A stretch of DNA of 64,000 nt from NCBI RefSeq assembly GCF_900103475.1, contig NZ_FNHG01000006.1, positions 1 to 64,000 on the forward strand, given 5' to 3'. Below, in pieces: positions 8,096 through 16,868 of the stretch (its first letter is position 1; each line of letters starts with the position of its first letter). This DNA is from Maricaulis salignorans (lineage in GTDB: Bacteria; Pseudomonadota; Alphaproteobacteria; Caulobacterales; Maricaulaceae). The notes under the pieces were generated by a model. It made no database searches. It was not told the DNA's origin and saw only the letters and a list, made by a program, of their open reading frames with translations. A program made the translations under genes and the position numbers.

Positions 8096-8857
8096 CTACT
8101 CGCGATTGCCCATCAGCATCATCAGGAACTGGAACATGTTGATGAAGTTCAGATACAGGCTGAGCGCGCCATAAGAGGTCGCAACCGACATCTGGGCCTC
8201 ATTACCGCCAAGCTGGTAGTAGGTCACTTTGAGGCGCTGGGTGTCATAGGCTGTCAGGCCGGCAAAGATCGCCACGCCGATCACCGAAATCACGGTCATC
8301 ATAATGCTTGAGGCCAGGAAGACATTCACGACCATGGCGATGATCAAACCGATCAGGCCCATCATCAGGAAAGAACCCATTCCCGTCAGATTGCGCTTCG
8401 TCGTGTAGCCCCACAGGCTCAGACCACCAAAGGCGGCAGCCGTGATGAAAAAGACCTGGGTGACACTTTCGGTCGTGTAGTTCAGCGCCCAGATGCCGAG
8501 CGAGGCACCGATCAGCGAAACGACGGCCCAGAAGAGCAGGTTCGCAGCCGATTTCGACGGGTTGCGCATCATGAACATCGATCCGAACAGGATGATGAGC
8601 GGTGAGAAGGCGATCACAGTCCCGAGCAGGGTCCGGGCCATATAGGTCGCAGGACCGTTGGCCGTTTGCACCAGAACCGGGTGGAAGAGGAGCTCGGTCA
8701 CGGCCGGAACGCTCGACGTCACATAGGCGAGCACACCAGACAAGACGAGGCCAAGGCCCATCTTGTTGTAGACGCCCAGCATGAATTTGCGCAGCCCGGC
8801 GTCGACGGACATGTCCAACGAAGGCGTGCCGGCATGGGTGCGGGAAAAATCATTCAT
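8096..8857 (-). CDS. Bax inhibitor-1/YccA family membrane protein
   Basis: The 253-residue protein has an N-terminal soluble stretch of about 30 residues and seven predicted membrane helices, fitting the BI-1/TMBIM fold. Family landmarks include MARTLLGTVIAFSPLIILFGS, the GLTAYDTQRLK motif in the sixth or seventh helix with its conserved Asp, and a C-terminal YGALSLYLNFINMFQFLM. Homologues in E. coli (YccA, YbhL) modulate FtsH proteolysis or act as pH-sensitive calcium leak channels. Which applies here is unknown. It is monocistronic with its own terminator. Confidence 0.93.
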   Translation of the reverse strand: MNDFSRTHAGTPSLDMSVDAGLRKFMLGVYNKMGLGLVLSGVLAYVTSSVPAVTELLFHPVLVQTANGPATYMARTLLGTVIAFSPLIILFGSMFMMRNPSKSAANLLFWAVVSLIGASLGIWALNYTTESVTQVFFITAAAFGGLSLWGYTTKRNLTGMGSFLMMGLIGLIIAMVVNVFLASSIMMTVISVIGVAIFAGLTAYDTQRLKVTYYQLGGNEAQMSVATSYGALSLYLNFINMFQFLMMLMGNRE

Positions 8858-8975
8858 AGTTTCGGTCCCTCATTCCTGTTGCCGCCCGATCAGGCGATTT
8901 GCAGTCAATATCGGGCGGCTGCAGACTGATTGCAAGACGGGACGCGAAGGCTTCGCATCCCCCCTCGCGGCGGCG

Positions 8976-11507
8976 TCAGCTCTGTGCCGAATTCAGCGCC
9001 CTCGCTGCCGGGACCGAGAGCGCGGCGCGCGCAACCAGAGCGCCGCCAGCCGCGGCCGACAGGATGGCCACCGCGCTTACGGCCGCGACCGCCACCCAGT
9101 CCGGCGCCCACACCGCCTCGACCAGCTGGGTCATCACATACCAGGCTGGCGGGATCGCCAGTAACAAGGCCAAAAGGGTCGCCATGACGCCGACCAGTCC
9201 GAATTCCAGCGCGAAGATCGCCAGAACCCCGGCCGGCGTCACGCCAAACGTCTTGAGCAGGGCCGCATCAGTGACGCGCCGCCTCGCCGCTGCGGCGAAA
9301 GCGCCCAGCATCACCAGGGCCCCCGCCAGGGCCACAACACCAGCAACCGCATTGATCGCCACCGTTGTCTGCGCGAACACCTCGGCGGCGGCCTGCAGGC
9401 GCTCGCGAACGCGATAGATCACGGTATCGGGGAAGGCCGAGCCAACCGCCCGGGCGATCGCATCCTCGAATTCCGGTTGCGCCCGCAACAGAACCGTCTG
9501 GGTCGGATTGGCGGCTTCCAGCGTCCCCGGCGCGAAAATTATGGCGACATTGACCCCGAAACCACCCCAGTCGATCGTCCGCAGGCTGGCAATCTCGGCG
9601 GTGATCTCGCGGCCCAGGATCCGGAAGGTCACGCTGTCGCCAACTCCGAGACCGAGCCCGCGCGCAGCGTCACCCTCGATCGAGACGAGCGGCGGTCCGG
9701 CATAATCCTCCGGCCACCATTCGCCGGCTTCGAGCACAGCCTCCGGCGGCATCCGGGCCAGATAGGTCAGGCGCGTCTCGCCATCGACCAGCCAGCGTTC
9801 TGACGGCGCGACGGCCTCCAGATCGAGCGGCTCGCCCTTGAGACCTGTGATCCGGCCCAGCAGGGCCGGTGCCCGGCGGTAGCGCGCAGCATCGGTGATC
9901 TGGGCGCCGGCCTCGGCCGCGATACGGTCGAATTCATCACCGCGATCAGACGGTATCTGGGCGATGACCAGGCTCGGCAGATTGGCCGGAGCGGTGTCGC
10001 GGATCTGGGTCACCAGATTGTGCTGCACCAGCGTCACCACGGCGAGCAGGGCCAGGCCAAGCCCCAGCGCCGGTGCCGCGACCGGCGCCACCGAGCCGGG
10101 GCCGCCCAGCTGGGTCAGGGCCAGGCGCAAGCCACCGCGGGTCCGATGCGCCAGCCCGGCTGCCAGCCGTCGCAAACCGAAGGCCGCGCCCCAGAGCAGG
10201 AGGAAGACGACCACGGCGAAACCCAGCATCACGCCGGCCACCAGTGGCGACGGGCTGAACAGCACAGCCAGTGCAATAAAAACCAGGCCGGTCAGCACGG
10301 CGGCAATCCGCTCCGCCCATGGCGTCGCACTCTGCCCTCGCACCTCGCCGCCCAGCAGGGCTGCCGGCGGAGTCGCCCGGGCCCGTCCGACCGCCGGCAA
10401 GGCGAAGGCCAGCGCCGAGAGCATGCCGAACAGCACAGCCAGAGCCAGCGGACCGGGATAAATCCCCGCCTGGACCGGAATCGGGAGGGCATCGCCAAAG
10501 CCCTGCACCAGGGCGATCGGTGCCAGCGCGCCCAATGCTGCACCGAGCAGCGAGCCGGCCAGCGCCAGAACCAGGATTTGCAGCAGATAGGCCAGCCGGA
10601 TCGTGGCGCCGTCAGCACCCAGCGCCTTGAGCGCCGCGATGGACCCGGTCCGCGTCGACAAAAAAGTGGAGACAGCCTGCGCCACACCCAGCCCGCCCGC
10701 CAGCAAGGCGGCCAGCCCGGCCACGGCCAGGAAAACACTGAGATTATCGAGCAAATCGTCAAACTGGTCGCCAAGATCATCGCGGGTGGTGATATTGACG
10801 CCCTGTTCGCGCAAACGCGGTGTCCATTGCGCCGCGAGCGCCGCCAGGTCTGCGTCCTCATCATCGAACAACACGCGCAAGCCGGATCGATAGATCGAGC
10901 CTTCGCTCATCAGCCCTGCACCCTCGACAATGTCCAGCGCGACCAGAAGGCGCGGCGCGAAGTCGAAACCGAGATCGAGCCGGTCAGGTTCACTGACCAG
11001 TTCGGCGCGCAATTCGAAGACCCGGCCGGCCAGTTCGATCCGGTCACCGATCTGTGCATTGAAGACCCGGAAAATGTCGGGGTCGGCAGCGGCGCCGGCC
11101 ATCCCGTCCTGCGGGGCCAGAAGATCTGGGAGCGACCGATCCGGCAGGGTCACCACTGTGCCGAGCAGCGGATAGGCCGGATCGACACCCCGCAGCCGGA
11201 CCAGCCGGCGGATATCGTTGACACTTGCCATGACATTGATGTCGGCGATTTGCGACACCTGCCCGGCAGACCCCATCTCCGCCACCAGATCATCCGGCAA
11301 GCTGGCGCGCTGAACAGAGAAGGACAGGTCGCCTCCGAGGATCCGGCTCAGCTCGCCGGCAACGCCCTGGCGGAACATCGCGCTCGCCGACCCGGCTGCG
11401 GCAATTGCAGCGACGCCAAGGGTCAGGCAGGCCAGGAAAACGACGAAACCACGCGTGCCGGCGCGCAATTCCCGTCCAGCAATGCGCAGGGCCAGTCCCG
11501 CATTCAT
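8976..11507 (-). CDS. YbbP-type ABC transporter permease (FtsX family)
   Basis: This 843-residue permease has an N-terminal helix, a large periplasmic domain (about 45-255), three helices of a first FtsX domain (about 260-380), a middle membrane pair, a second periplasmic domain (about 490-700) and a final FtsX domain with three helices. This is the duplicated layout of E. coli YbbP. Together with the ATPase it should form a mechanotransmission-type ABC complex. In E. coli ybbAP is next to tesA, and the same neighbour is found here. The start overlaps the ATPase stop by ATGA. Confidence 0.9.
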   Translation of the reverse strand: MNAGLALRIAGRELRAGTRGFVVFLACLTLGVAAIAAAGSASAMFRQGVAGELSRILGGDLSFSVQRASLPDDLVAEMGSAGQVSQIADINVMASVNDIRRLVRLRGVDPAYPLLGTVVTLPDRSLPDLLAPQDGMAGAAADPDIFRVFNAQIGDRIELAGRVFELRAELVSEPDRLDLGFDFAPRLLVALDIVEGAGLMSEGSIYRSGLRVLFDDEDADLAALAAQWTPRLREQGVNITTRDDLGDQFDDLLDNLSVFLAVAGLAALLAGGLGVAQAVSTFLSTRTGSIAALKALGADGATIRLAYLLQILVLALAGSLLGAALGALAPIALVQGFGDALPIPVQAGIYPGPLALAVLFGMLSALAFALPAVGRARATPPAALLGGEVRGQSATPWAERIAAVLTGLVFIALAVLFSPSPLVAGVMLGFAVVVFLLLWGAAFGLRRLAAGLAHRTRGGLRLALTQLGGPGSVAPVAAPALGLGLALLAVVTLVQHNLVTQIRDTAPANLPSLVIAQIPSDRGDEFDRIAAEAGAQITDAARYRRAPALLGRITGLKGEPLDLEAVAPSERWLVDGETRLTYLARMPPEAVLEAGEWWPEDYAGPPLVSIEGDAARGLGLGVGDSVTFRILGREITAEIASLRTIDWGGFGVNVAIIFAPGTLEAANPTQTVLLRAQPEFEDAIARAVGSAFPDTVIYRVRERLQAAAEVFAQTTVAINAVAGVVALAGALVMLGAFAAAARRRVTDAALLKTFGVTPAGVLAIFALEFGLVGVMATLLALLLAIPPAWYVMTQLVEAVWAPDWVAVAAVSAVAILSAAAGGALVARAALSVPAARALNSAQS

Positions 11508-12190
11508 GACTGAATAGCCCCGTCGCGCATTTCAACAATCCGATCGGCCCGGCTGGCGAGGTCGCGATCATGGGTGACCAGGACCAGGGCCGCGCCATGT
11601 CGACGCGCGGCCTCAAACAGGAAATCGGCAATCATGCTGCCCGCGGCCGTATCGAGATTGCCGGTCGGCTCGTCGGCAAAAATGATCTCCGGCCCGACGG
11701 CCAGCGCCCGCGCCACGGCGACGCGCTGTTTCTCGCCGCCCGAAAGCTGACCCGGATAATGCTTCAGCCGGTGCTCCAGCCCGACCTGGGACAGGGCTTC
11801 GGCAGCACGCTCACGCACCCGGTCCTGGCGGGCAATTTCGAGCGGCGCCATGACATTCTCGAGCGCCGTCATCGTCGGCATCAGATGGAAGGACTGGAAG
11901 ACGAAGCCGACGCGGCCACGGCGCAAACGGGCCAGCTCGCCCTCATTGCGACCGGTAACGGGATCGCCAAGCAGGATGATCTCGCCGGATGTTGCCCGTT
12001 CCAGCCCGGCGGAGACCGCCATCAGGGAGGATTTTCCCGATCCGGACGGGCCGACAATTGCCACGCTCTCGCCAGCCCGGACGTCGAGACAGACATGATC
12101 GAGAATATGGATCGGCCCCGATGCGGCCATCAGCGTCAGTTCGACATCGCGCAGCGACAGGACGGGGGGCAAGCTGGTATCTGTCATCAC
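11504..12190 (-). CDS. YbbA-type ABC transporter ATP-binding protein
   Basis: The 228-residue ATPase of the LolD/MacB/YbbA group carries Walker A GPSGSGKSS near residue 49, a Q-loop VFQSFHLMPTMTALENV, signature LSGGEKQRVAVARAL, Walker B IIFADEPTGNLD and switch region VLVTHDRDLASRAD. It pairs with the permease encoded immediately downstream. The operon is divergent from tesA with about 74 bases between starts, so a shared regulatory region is likely. Confidence 0.93.
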   Translation of the reverse strand: MMTDTSLPPVLSLRDVELTLMAASGPIHILDHVCLDVRAGESVAIVGPSGSGKSSLMAVSAGLERATSGEIILLGDPVTGRNEGELARLRRGRVGFVFQSFHLMPTMTALENVMAPLEIARQDRVRERAAEALSQVGLEHRLKHYPGQLSGGEKQRVAVARALAVGPEIIFADEPTGNLDTAAGSMIADFLFEAARRHGAALVLVTHDRDLASRADRIVEMRDGAIQS

Positions 12191-12264
12191 GGATCCGGAG
12201 TTTGCGTTGATATCGAATTTCGATATATGTCATAGAATGTCGTTCGGCAAAGGCCTTGTTTAAG

Positions 12265-12918
12265 ATGCGTCACATGCTTCACCTTATCGTGATCGGACTG
12301 CTTGGCCTCACCGCACCGGCCTTCGCGTTGGATGACGAACCAGCCTACCGGCTGGTCGTGCTCGGTGACAGTTTGAGCGCCGGTTTCGGCCTGAGCGATA
12401 ACGAGGCCCTGCCGGCCCGGCTCGATCAAGCCCTCGCAGCCCGGGGTCTGGCCCAGGTCATCGTGCTCAATGCCGGCGTCTCCGGCGATACCACGGCAGG
12501 CGGCCTGGCCCGGTTCGACTTCTCGGTCGGTCCCGATGCCGACGGCGTCGTGATCGCGCTGGGGGCCAATGATGCCCTGCAGGGACAGCCACCGGCGCGG
12601 ACACGGGCCAATCTGGCGGCGATGATCGACCTGGCGCGGGCCCGCAATCTCGACATTGTCCTCGCGGGCATGCAGGCTCCGGTCAATATGGGTGTGGAGT
12701 ACCGCGCGCAATTCGACGCGATCTATCCCGACCTGTCACAGGCCGAGGATATCGCTCTCTACCCTTTCCTGCTGGGGCCGGTCATCCTGCGCCCTGAACT
12801 CCTGCAGCGCGACGGCCTGCACCCGACGGCCGAGGGCGTCGAGCTTATGGCCGCCCCGCTGGCGGACTTCATCGCCACAGCCCTGTTCGTCCTGCCGCTG
12901 CGAGAAGTGACGCCATGA
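12265..12918 (+). CDS. tesA: Arylesterase / lysophospholipase, GDSL family (TesA-like)
   Basis: This is a secreted SGNH hydrolase: a signal peptide ending in APAFA, then the block I motif VVLGDSLSAGFGL with the catalytic Ser, block II Gly in NAGVSGDTTAGG, block III ALGANDALQG, and block V DGLHPTAEG with the catalytic Asp-His. E. coli TesA is a periplasmic thioesterase I, protease I and lysophospholipase L1. The ATG at 12265 gives a compact basic signal peptide; a TTG three codons upstream is less likely. The stop overlaps the thpR start (ATGA). Divergent neighbour of ybbAP, as in E. coli. Confidence 0.92.
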   Translation: MRHMLHLIVIGLLGLTAPAFALDDEPAYRLVVLGDSLSAGFGLSDNEALPARLDQALAARGLAQVIVLNAGVSGDTTAGGLARFDFSVGPDADGVVIALGANDALQGQPPARTRANLAAMIDLARARNLDIVLAGMQAPVNMGVEYRAQFDAIYPDLSQAEDIALYPFLLGPVILRPELLQRDGLHPTAEGVELMAAPLADFIATALFVLPLREVTP

Positions 12919-13454
12919 GCCAGCGCCTGTTCGCCGCCATCGGCCTGCCGGACAGCGTGTGCGATCCACTGCTGGCCCTGCAGTCAGGCCTGCCCGGTGC
13001 CAGTTGGAGGCCGCGTGAAAACCTCCATCTGACGCTTCGTTTTTTCGGCGATATCGATGAACGCAAGGCCGAGGATCTCGAATTCGAGCTCGGAAAAATT
13101 ACCGCACCGGCCTTTGATCTCACACTCAAGGGTGCGGGCTGGTTTGGCCGGCTGGAGCCACATGCACTGTGGATTGGCGCCGAGCCCGCTCCGGCGCTGC
13201 TGGCTCTTCAAACGAAATGCGAACGCGCGGCCCGACGGGCCGGGCTTGCCGCCGAAACGCGCGATTTCGTTCCCCACGTCACCCTCGCCTATCTCAGAAA
13301 AACGCCGGTGGAGGCCCTGGCCGGCTTCACGCAGGCGCTCGGCACCTTCCGGTGTGATCCAGTGAGGATCTCACGCTTCAGCCTCTATGCCAGCTGGTTG
13401 AGCCGCGGTGACGCCAATATCTATCAGCCGGTCACGAGCTACCCGCTAGGCTAG
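12915..13454 (+). CDS. thpR: RNA 2',3'-cyclic phosphodiesterase ThpR
   Basis: The 179-residue 2H phosphoesterase has the two catalytic H-x-T-x motifs, HLTLRFFG (about 37-44) and HVTLAYL (about 120-126), the spacing expected for the LigT/ThpR family. These enzymes open 2',3'-cyclic phosphates on RNA and can ligate tRNA halves in vitro. The physiological role is unclear. Translationally coupled to tesA by an ATGA overlap. The 3' end overlaps the convergent gene by four bases. Confidence 0.92.
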   Translation: MSQRLFAAIGLPDSVCDPLLALQSGLPGASWRPRENLHLTLRFFGDIDERKAEDLEFELGKITAPAFDLTLKGAGWFGRLEPHALWIGAEPAPALLALQTKCERAARRAGLAAETRDFVPHVTLAYLRKTPVEALAGFTQALGTFRCDPVRISRFSLYASWLSRGDANIYQPVTSYPLG

Positions 13455-14098
13455 TCTTGCGCATCGACCTCAAAGGCGGACGGCAGAACCGTCACCTGCC
13501 AGCCACCATCCAGCTGGTAAAGCCAGAAAATATCGCCATAGGCATGATCGGCCAGACGCCCGTCGCTGCAGCCAACGGCCTGCGATGCCTCCGGGCCGGC
13601 AAATTGCGCCAGCCAGAGACAGCTGGTGTTGGAATGCTCGCCGACCAATGTCCAGCGAGCGTCCGAAGCGGCCGCATCGGCAAAGGCCGTGGCGCGATTG
13701 CGCGTAATCACGTCCTGCGCCGCACAACCCGCCTCCATGCCGTCCCCGGCCTGATGAACGATCACCGCCTGACCTCCGGCCTCGGCGGTTCGCAGGGTCC
13801 GGCAGGCGGCACTCGCATAGGCCTGGTCAACCGCCGGAGTCCCGATCAGCTCGGCCAGCCGCGCCACCATGGCCTCGCCCTGAGGGCTGAGGGGACAATC
13901 AAGCGCATTGCAGTCCGACGAGATCTTGCGCGCATGCCGGACGACCAGAATATGCCGCTCAGCGCGCTGCAGGTCGGCAGACCGGTCAGCCGGAGCCCGT
14001 TCCAGCAAGCCCGGACGATCAAAGCCCGCCATGGTTTCAGGACCGGCGCAGGCGGCCAGTATCGACAGAAGTACAAGCGTCGGAAGTAAGCGGGTCAT
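13451..14098 (-). CDS. Histidine phosphatase family lipoprotein
   Basis: The 215-residue protein has a lipoprotein signal (LSILAAC, Cys17), so it is probably anchored in the outer or inner membrane facing the periplasm. The histidine phosphatase core shows the catalytic VVRHARK (phospho-acceptor His), a PLSPQGEAMVARLAELI helix and a second His in GEHSNT. Several Cys residues (in SSDCNALDC and later) could form disulfides, consistent with an exported protein. Substrate unknown. It lies convergent to thpR with a four-base overlap of the coding ends. Confidence 0.8.
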   Translation of the reverse strand: MTRLLPTLVLLSILAACAGPETMAGFDRPGLLERAPADRSADLQRAERHILVVRHARKISSDCNALDCPLSPQGEAMVARLAELIGTPAVDQAYASAACRTLRTAEAGGQAVIVHQAGDGMEAGCAAQDVITRNRATAFADAAASDARWTLVGEHSNTSCLWLAQFAGPEASQAVGCSDGRLADHAYGDIFWLYQLDGGWQVTVLPSAFEVDAQD

Positions 14099-14177
14099 GC
14101 GGGGCCTCGTGTCCGGTTCGCACGGAGCATAGAGCGGTGCCGGGGACGCATCCAGCCCTAAAGGAAACGGACGCCGG

Positions 14178-15302
14178 CTAGACTTCCCGTCGCATCGGCA
14201 GACACACAGTGATCACTGTGCCGGTGTCAGCCTGACTGTCGATCTCCAGCGTGCCGTCCATCAAGGTGGCCAGACGCCAGCAGATCGCCAAGCCGATGCC
14301 ACCATCACCGCGCATACTGCCGAACTCGGCACGCACCCGTTCGATTACCTCGGGTGGAAAATGTAATTCCCCTGCGACCGCCGTGAACTTCACCCAGGCG
14401 AGTCCCTCGCCTTCTTCCTCGACATCGATCAGGCCGCGAATGGTGCCGGGCGGGCTGTATTTGATCACCAGCGAGGCGAGCGTTGAAAGCAGCTGCCGCG
14501 TCAACCGGCTGTCACCGATAACCTGCTTCGTCGCTGCGGCGGAGATCTCGGTGGCAAACACCAGACCCTTGTCACGCGCGGACGGCGCAAACAGGGCCTC
14601 AATCGATTTGACGAGCTCAGCCGGTGAGAAGACCAGATTGCGCACTTCAACCTGGTCTGACCTCAACCGCGACAGGTCGATCACGACACCAACCCGCGCC
14701 AGCATCGTCTGGGCGGATTGCTCCATCGTGGCGAGCAGTTTGCGTTGCGCCGGATCAAGCTCGGTGTTTCCAAGCAGGCTGCCCAGCCCGATAATCCCGT
14801 TGAGCGGTGTCCGCAATTCATGGCTCAGCCCCAGCAGGAATTCCGATTCATGCTGGCTGGACTCCCGCTGGCTCTCCACCGCGGTCTTGAGCTCATTCTC
14901 GAGCGTCGTGCGCACATGGTGCTCATGCTCAAGCGCCGATGTTGATTGCTCCAGGCTTTCCATCAAGCGGCCAAATCGCCAGGTGAGTTGCACCACCCCC
15001 AACAGGAACAATATCGTCGCGACCGTTTCACAGGCCCAGCGGACCCAGGTCTCCAGGACCGTGCCGATCTGGACAGATTGTCCCTCGCCGACCAAGACCG
15101 GTCCAGCCATCAGGAACACGAGATGAAGGAGGTGGTATCCGCCCCAGATCGCCATCCCGACTGCAATCAGGCCGAGTTCACGCGAGATTCCCGCGAAGCT
15201 GATAGCCCGCAAATTCCTCGCCATCACGAACAGCGTTAAAGCCAGCACGAGGATTACAAAGACATCTTGGACAGCCGTTGACAGCATGAAGTTCTCACTC
15301 AT
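14178..15302 (-). CDS. Orphan membrane histidine kinase with degenerate ATPase domain
   Basis: The 374-residue protein has about three membrane helices (residues 12-28, 44-66, 88-108), a coiled linker (115-152), a HisKA domain with intact H-box LGLSHELRTPLNG (His161) and a C-terminal HATPase region. The N-box, normally N-L-x-S-N-A-x-K, reads TLASLVIK (274-281), so the Mg-binding Asn at 278 is Leu. No DxGxG G1 box is visible, while a G2-like GGIGLAI (334-340) remains. No response regulator is adjacent. The start at 15302 is preferred because upstream in-frame codons encode an unusual Arg-rich stretch. It may be a pseudokinase or phosphatase-biased sensor. Confidence 0.82.
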   Translation of the reverse strand: MSENFMLSTAVQDVFVILVLALTLFVMARNLRAISFAGISRELGLIAVGMAIWGGYHLLHLVFLMAGPVLVGEGQSVQIGTVLETWVRWACETVATILFLLGVVQLTWRFGRLMESLEQSTSALEHEHHVRTTLENELKTAVESQRESSQHESEFLLGLSHELRTPLNGIIGLGSLLGNTELDPAQRKLLATMEQSAQTMLARVGVVIDLSRLRSDQVEVRNLVFSPAELVKSIEALFAPSARDKGLVFATEISAAATKQVIGDSRLTRQLLSTLASLVIKYSPPGTIRGLIDVEEEGEGLAWVKFTAVAGELHFPPEVIERVRAEFGSMRGDGGIGLAICWRLATLMDGTLEIDSQADTGTVITVCLPMRREV

Positions 15303-15488
15303 GCGCGGCCCTACAGATGAGCCACGGGGCAGTCTATCACCCGTCCAGGGGCGTCGCATGATGACACCCCGGTCAAACCGGCGGCGCAAAATCACTCGTA
15401 TCGTGCTGTCTGTAAAGCGTTAACTGGCCCGATGAATTAAAGATACGTGCGCTTGACTCGGTTGGCCGGTGCGAGAACGCGCTTATCC

Positions 15489-16721
15489 TCAATCATTGCG
15501 GCCCAACCGGCGCTTGCGCCGCGCGAGCAACTGAAGCCGAAGTGCATTCAGGCGAATGAAGCCGGCCGCATCCTTCTGGTCATAGACTTCGTCCTCTTCG
15601 AAAGTGACGTGCGCTTGCGAGTAGAGCGAGTGATCGGAACTGCGCCCGACGACATTGACCGAGCCCTTGTAGAGCTTGAGCCGGACATCGCCGGTGACAT
15701 ATTCCTGGCTGGAATCGATCGCCGCCTGCAGCATTTCGCGCTCCGGCGAGAACCAGAAGCCTTCATAGAGAAGCTTGGCATAGCGCGGCATCAGCTCGTC
15801 CTTGAGGTGGGCCGCACCGCGATCGAGGGTGATCTGCTCGATACCACGGTGGGCCGACATCAGGATCGTCCCGCCCGGGGTCTCGTAGACGCCGCGGGAC
15901 TTCATGCCAACGAAGCGGTTCTCGACCAGGTCGAGCCGACCGATGCCGTGCTTGCCGCCGAGTTCATTGAGCCGGGTCAGCAGGGTGGCCGGGCTCATCG
16001 CCTTGCCGTCAATGGCGCAGGCATCGCCGCGCTTGAAGGAAATGGTGACATATTCAGGCACATCGGGCGCATCTTCCGGCCGGACAGTGCGCTGGTAGAC
16101 CAGTTCGGAGGCTTCCTCGGCGGGATCCTCGAGCATCTTGCCTTCCGAGGAGGTGTGCCAGAGATTGGCGTCAACCGAGAAGGGCGCCTCGCCGCGCTTG
16201 TCCTTGGCGACTTCAATCCCGTGCTCTTCGGCATAGGCGATCAGCTTGGTGCGCGAGTTGAGGTCCCATTCGCGCCAGGGCGCGATAACCCGCAAATCCG
16301 GGTCGAGGGCGTAGACGCCCAGCTCGAAACGAACCTGGTCATTCCCCTTGCCCGTGGCGCCGTGAGCGACGGCATCGGCGCCAGTCTCGTGGGCGATCTC
16401 GACCAGGCGTTTGGAAATCAGCGGCCGCGCAATCGAAGTGCCGAGCAGATACAGGCCTTCATAGATCGCATTGGCGCGCACCATCGGGAAAACGAAATCG
16501 CGGACAAACTCCTCGCGCAAATCATCGATGAAGATTTCCGAGACGCCGGCGGCCTGGGCCTTGCGCCGCGCCGGTTCCAGCTCCTCGCCCTGGCCGAGAT
16601 CGGCGGTGAAGGTGACGACTTCAGCATCATACTCATCCTGGAGCCATTTCAGGATCACGGATGTGTCGAGCCCGCCGGAATAGGCAAGAACGATCTTCTT
16701 CACTTTGGCTGGAGTCTTCAT
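15489..16721 (-). CDS. argG: Argininosuccinate synthase
   Basis: ArgG condenses citrulline with aspartate using ATP, the penultimate step of arginine synthesis. The 410-residue protein has the N-type ATP pyrophosphatase P-loop [15 protein letters not shown] at 13-27, the family segments [29 protein letters not shown], and the substrate-binding stretch around [21 protein letters not shown]. Length and motifs are normal. It is divergent from the glutaminase gene with 147 bases between the start codons. Confidence 0.97.
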   Translation of the reverse strand: MKTPAKVKKIVLAYSGGLDTSVILKWLQDEYDAEVVTFTADLGQGEELEPARRKAQAAGVSEIFIDDLREEFVRDFVFPMVRANAIYEGLYLLGTSIARPLISKRLVEIAHETGADAVAHGATGKGNDQVRFELGVYALDPDLRVIAPWREWDLNSRTKLIAYAEEHGIEVAKDKRGEAPFSVDANLWHTSSEGKMLEDPAEEASELVYQRTVRPEDAPDVPEYVTISFKRGDACAIDGKAMSPATLLTRLNELGGKHGIGRLDLVENRFVGMKSRGVYETPGGTILMSAHRGIEQITLDRGAAHLKDELMPRYAKLLYEGFWFSPEREMLQAAIDSSQEYVTGDVRLKLYKGSVNVVGRSSDHSLYSQAHVTFEEDEVYDQKDAAGFIRLNALRLQLLARRKRRLGRND

Positions 16722-16868
16722 GGCCGCTTATCCCTTCGCATTGTGTGCAGCCCGCGTAGCGCTCCCGCCCTTTGTGCGCAAGTGGTCCGGCCGGATATTT
16801 CGTCTTGCAGCAGCAGATATTGCGTATTCACCACTGGACAGGCCGCCGATCCACCGCAATCTACCGCC

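Noticed and set aside
10020-11513. 497-codon open frame antisense to the YbbP permease gene
   Set aside because: Gln/Arg-rich composition typical of antisense reading of a GC-rich gene, and the opposite strand encodes a clear permease.
13451-14098. RHA instead of RHG in the histidine phosphatase core taken as an inactivating change
   Set aside because: RHAxK variants are common in active members, and the second catalytic His region is present.
15420-15440. CtrA-like TTAA pair in the HK-argG gap
   Set aside because: The two TTAA boxes are separated by 13 bases rather than seven, so the site does not fit the CtrA consensus.
15447-16868. Very long open frame antisense to argG joined in frame to glutaminase
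   Set aside because: It is a by-product of GC-rich codon use in argG. The translated part has no family pattern, and the glutaminase domain begins cleanly at 16869.
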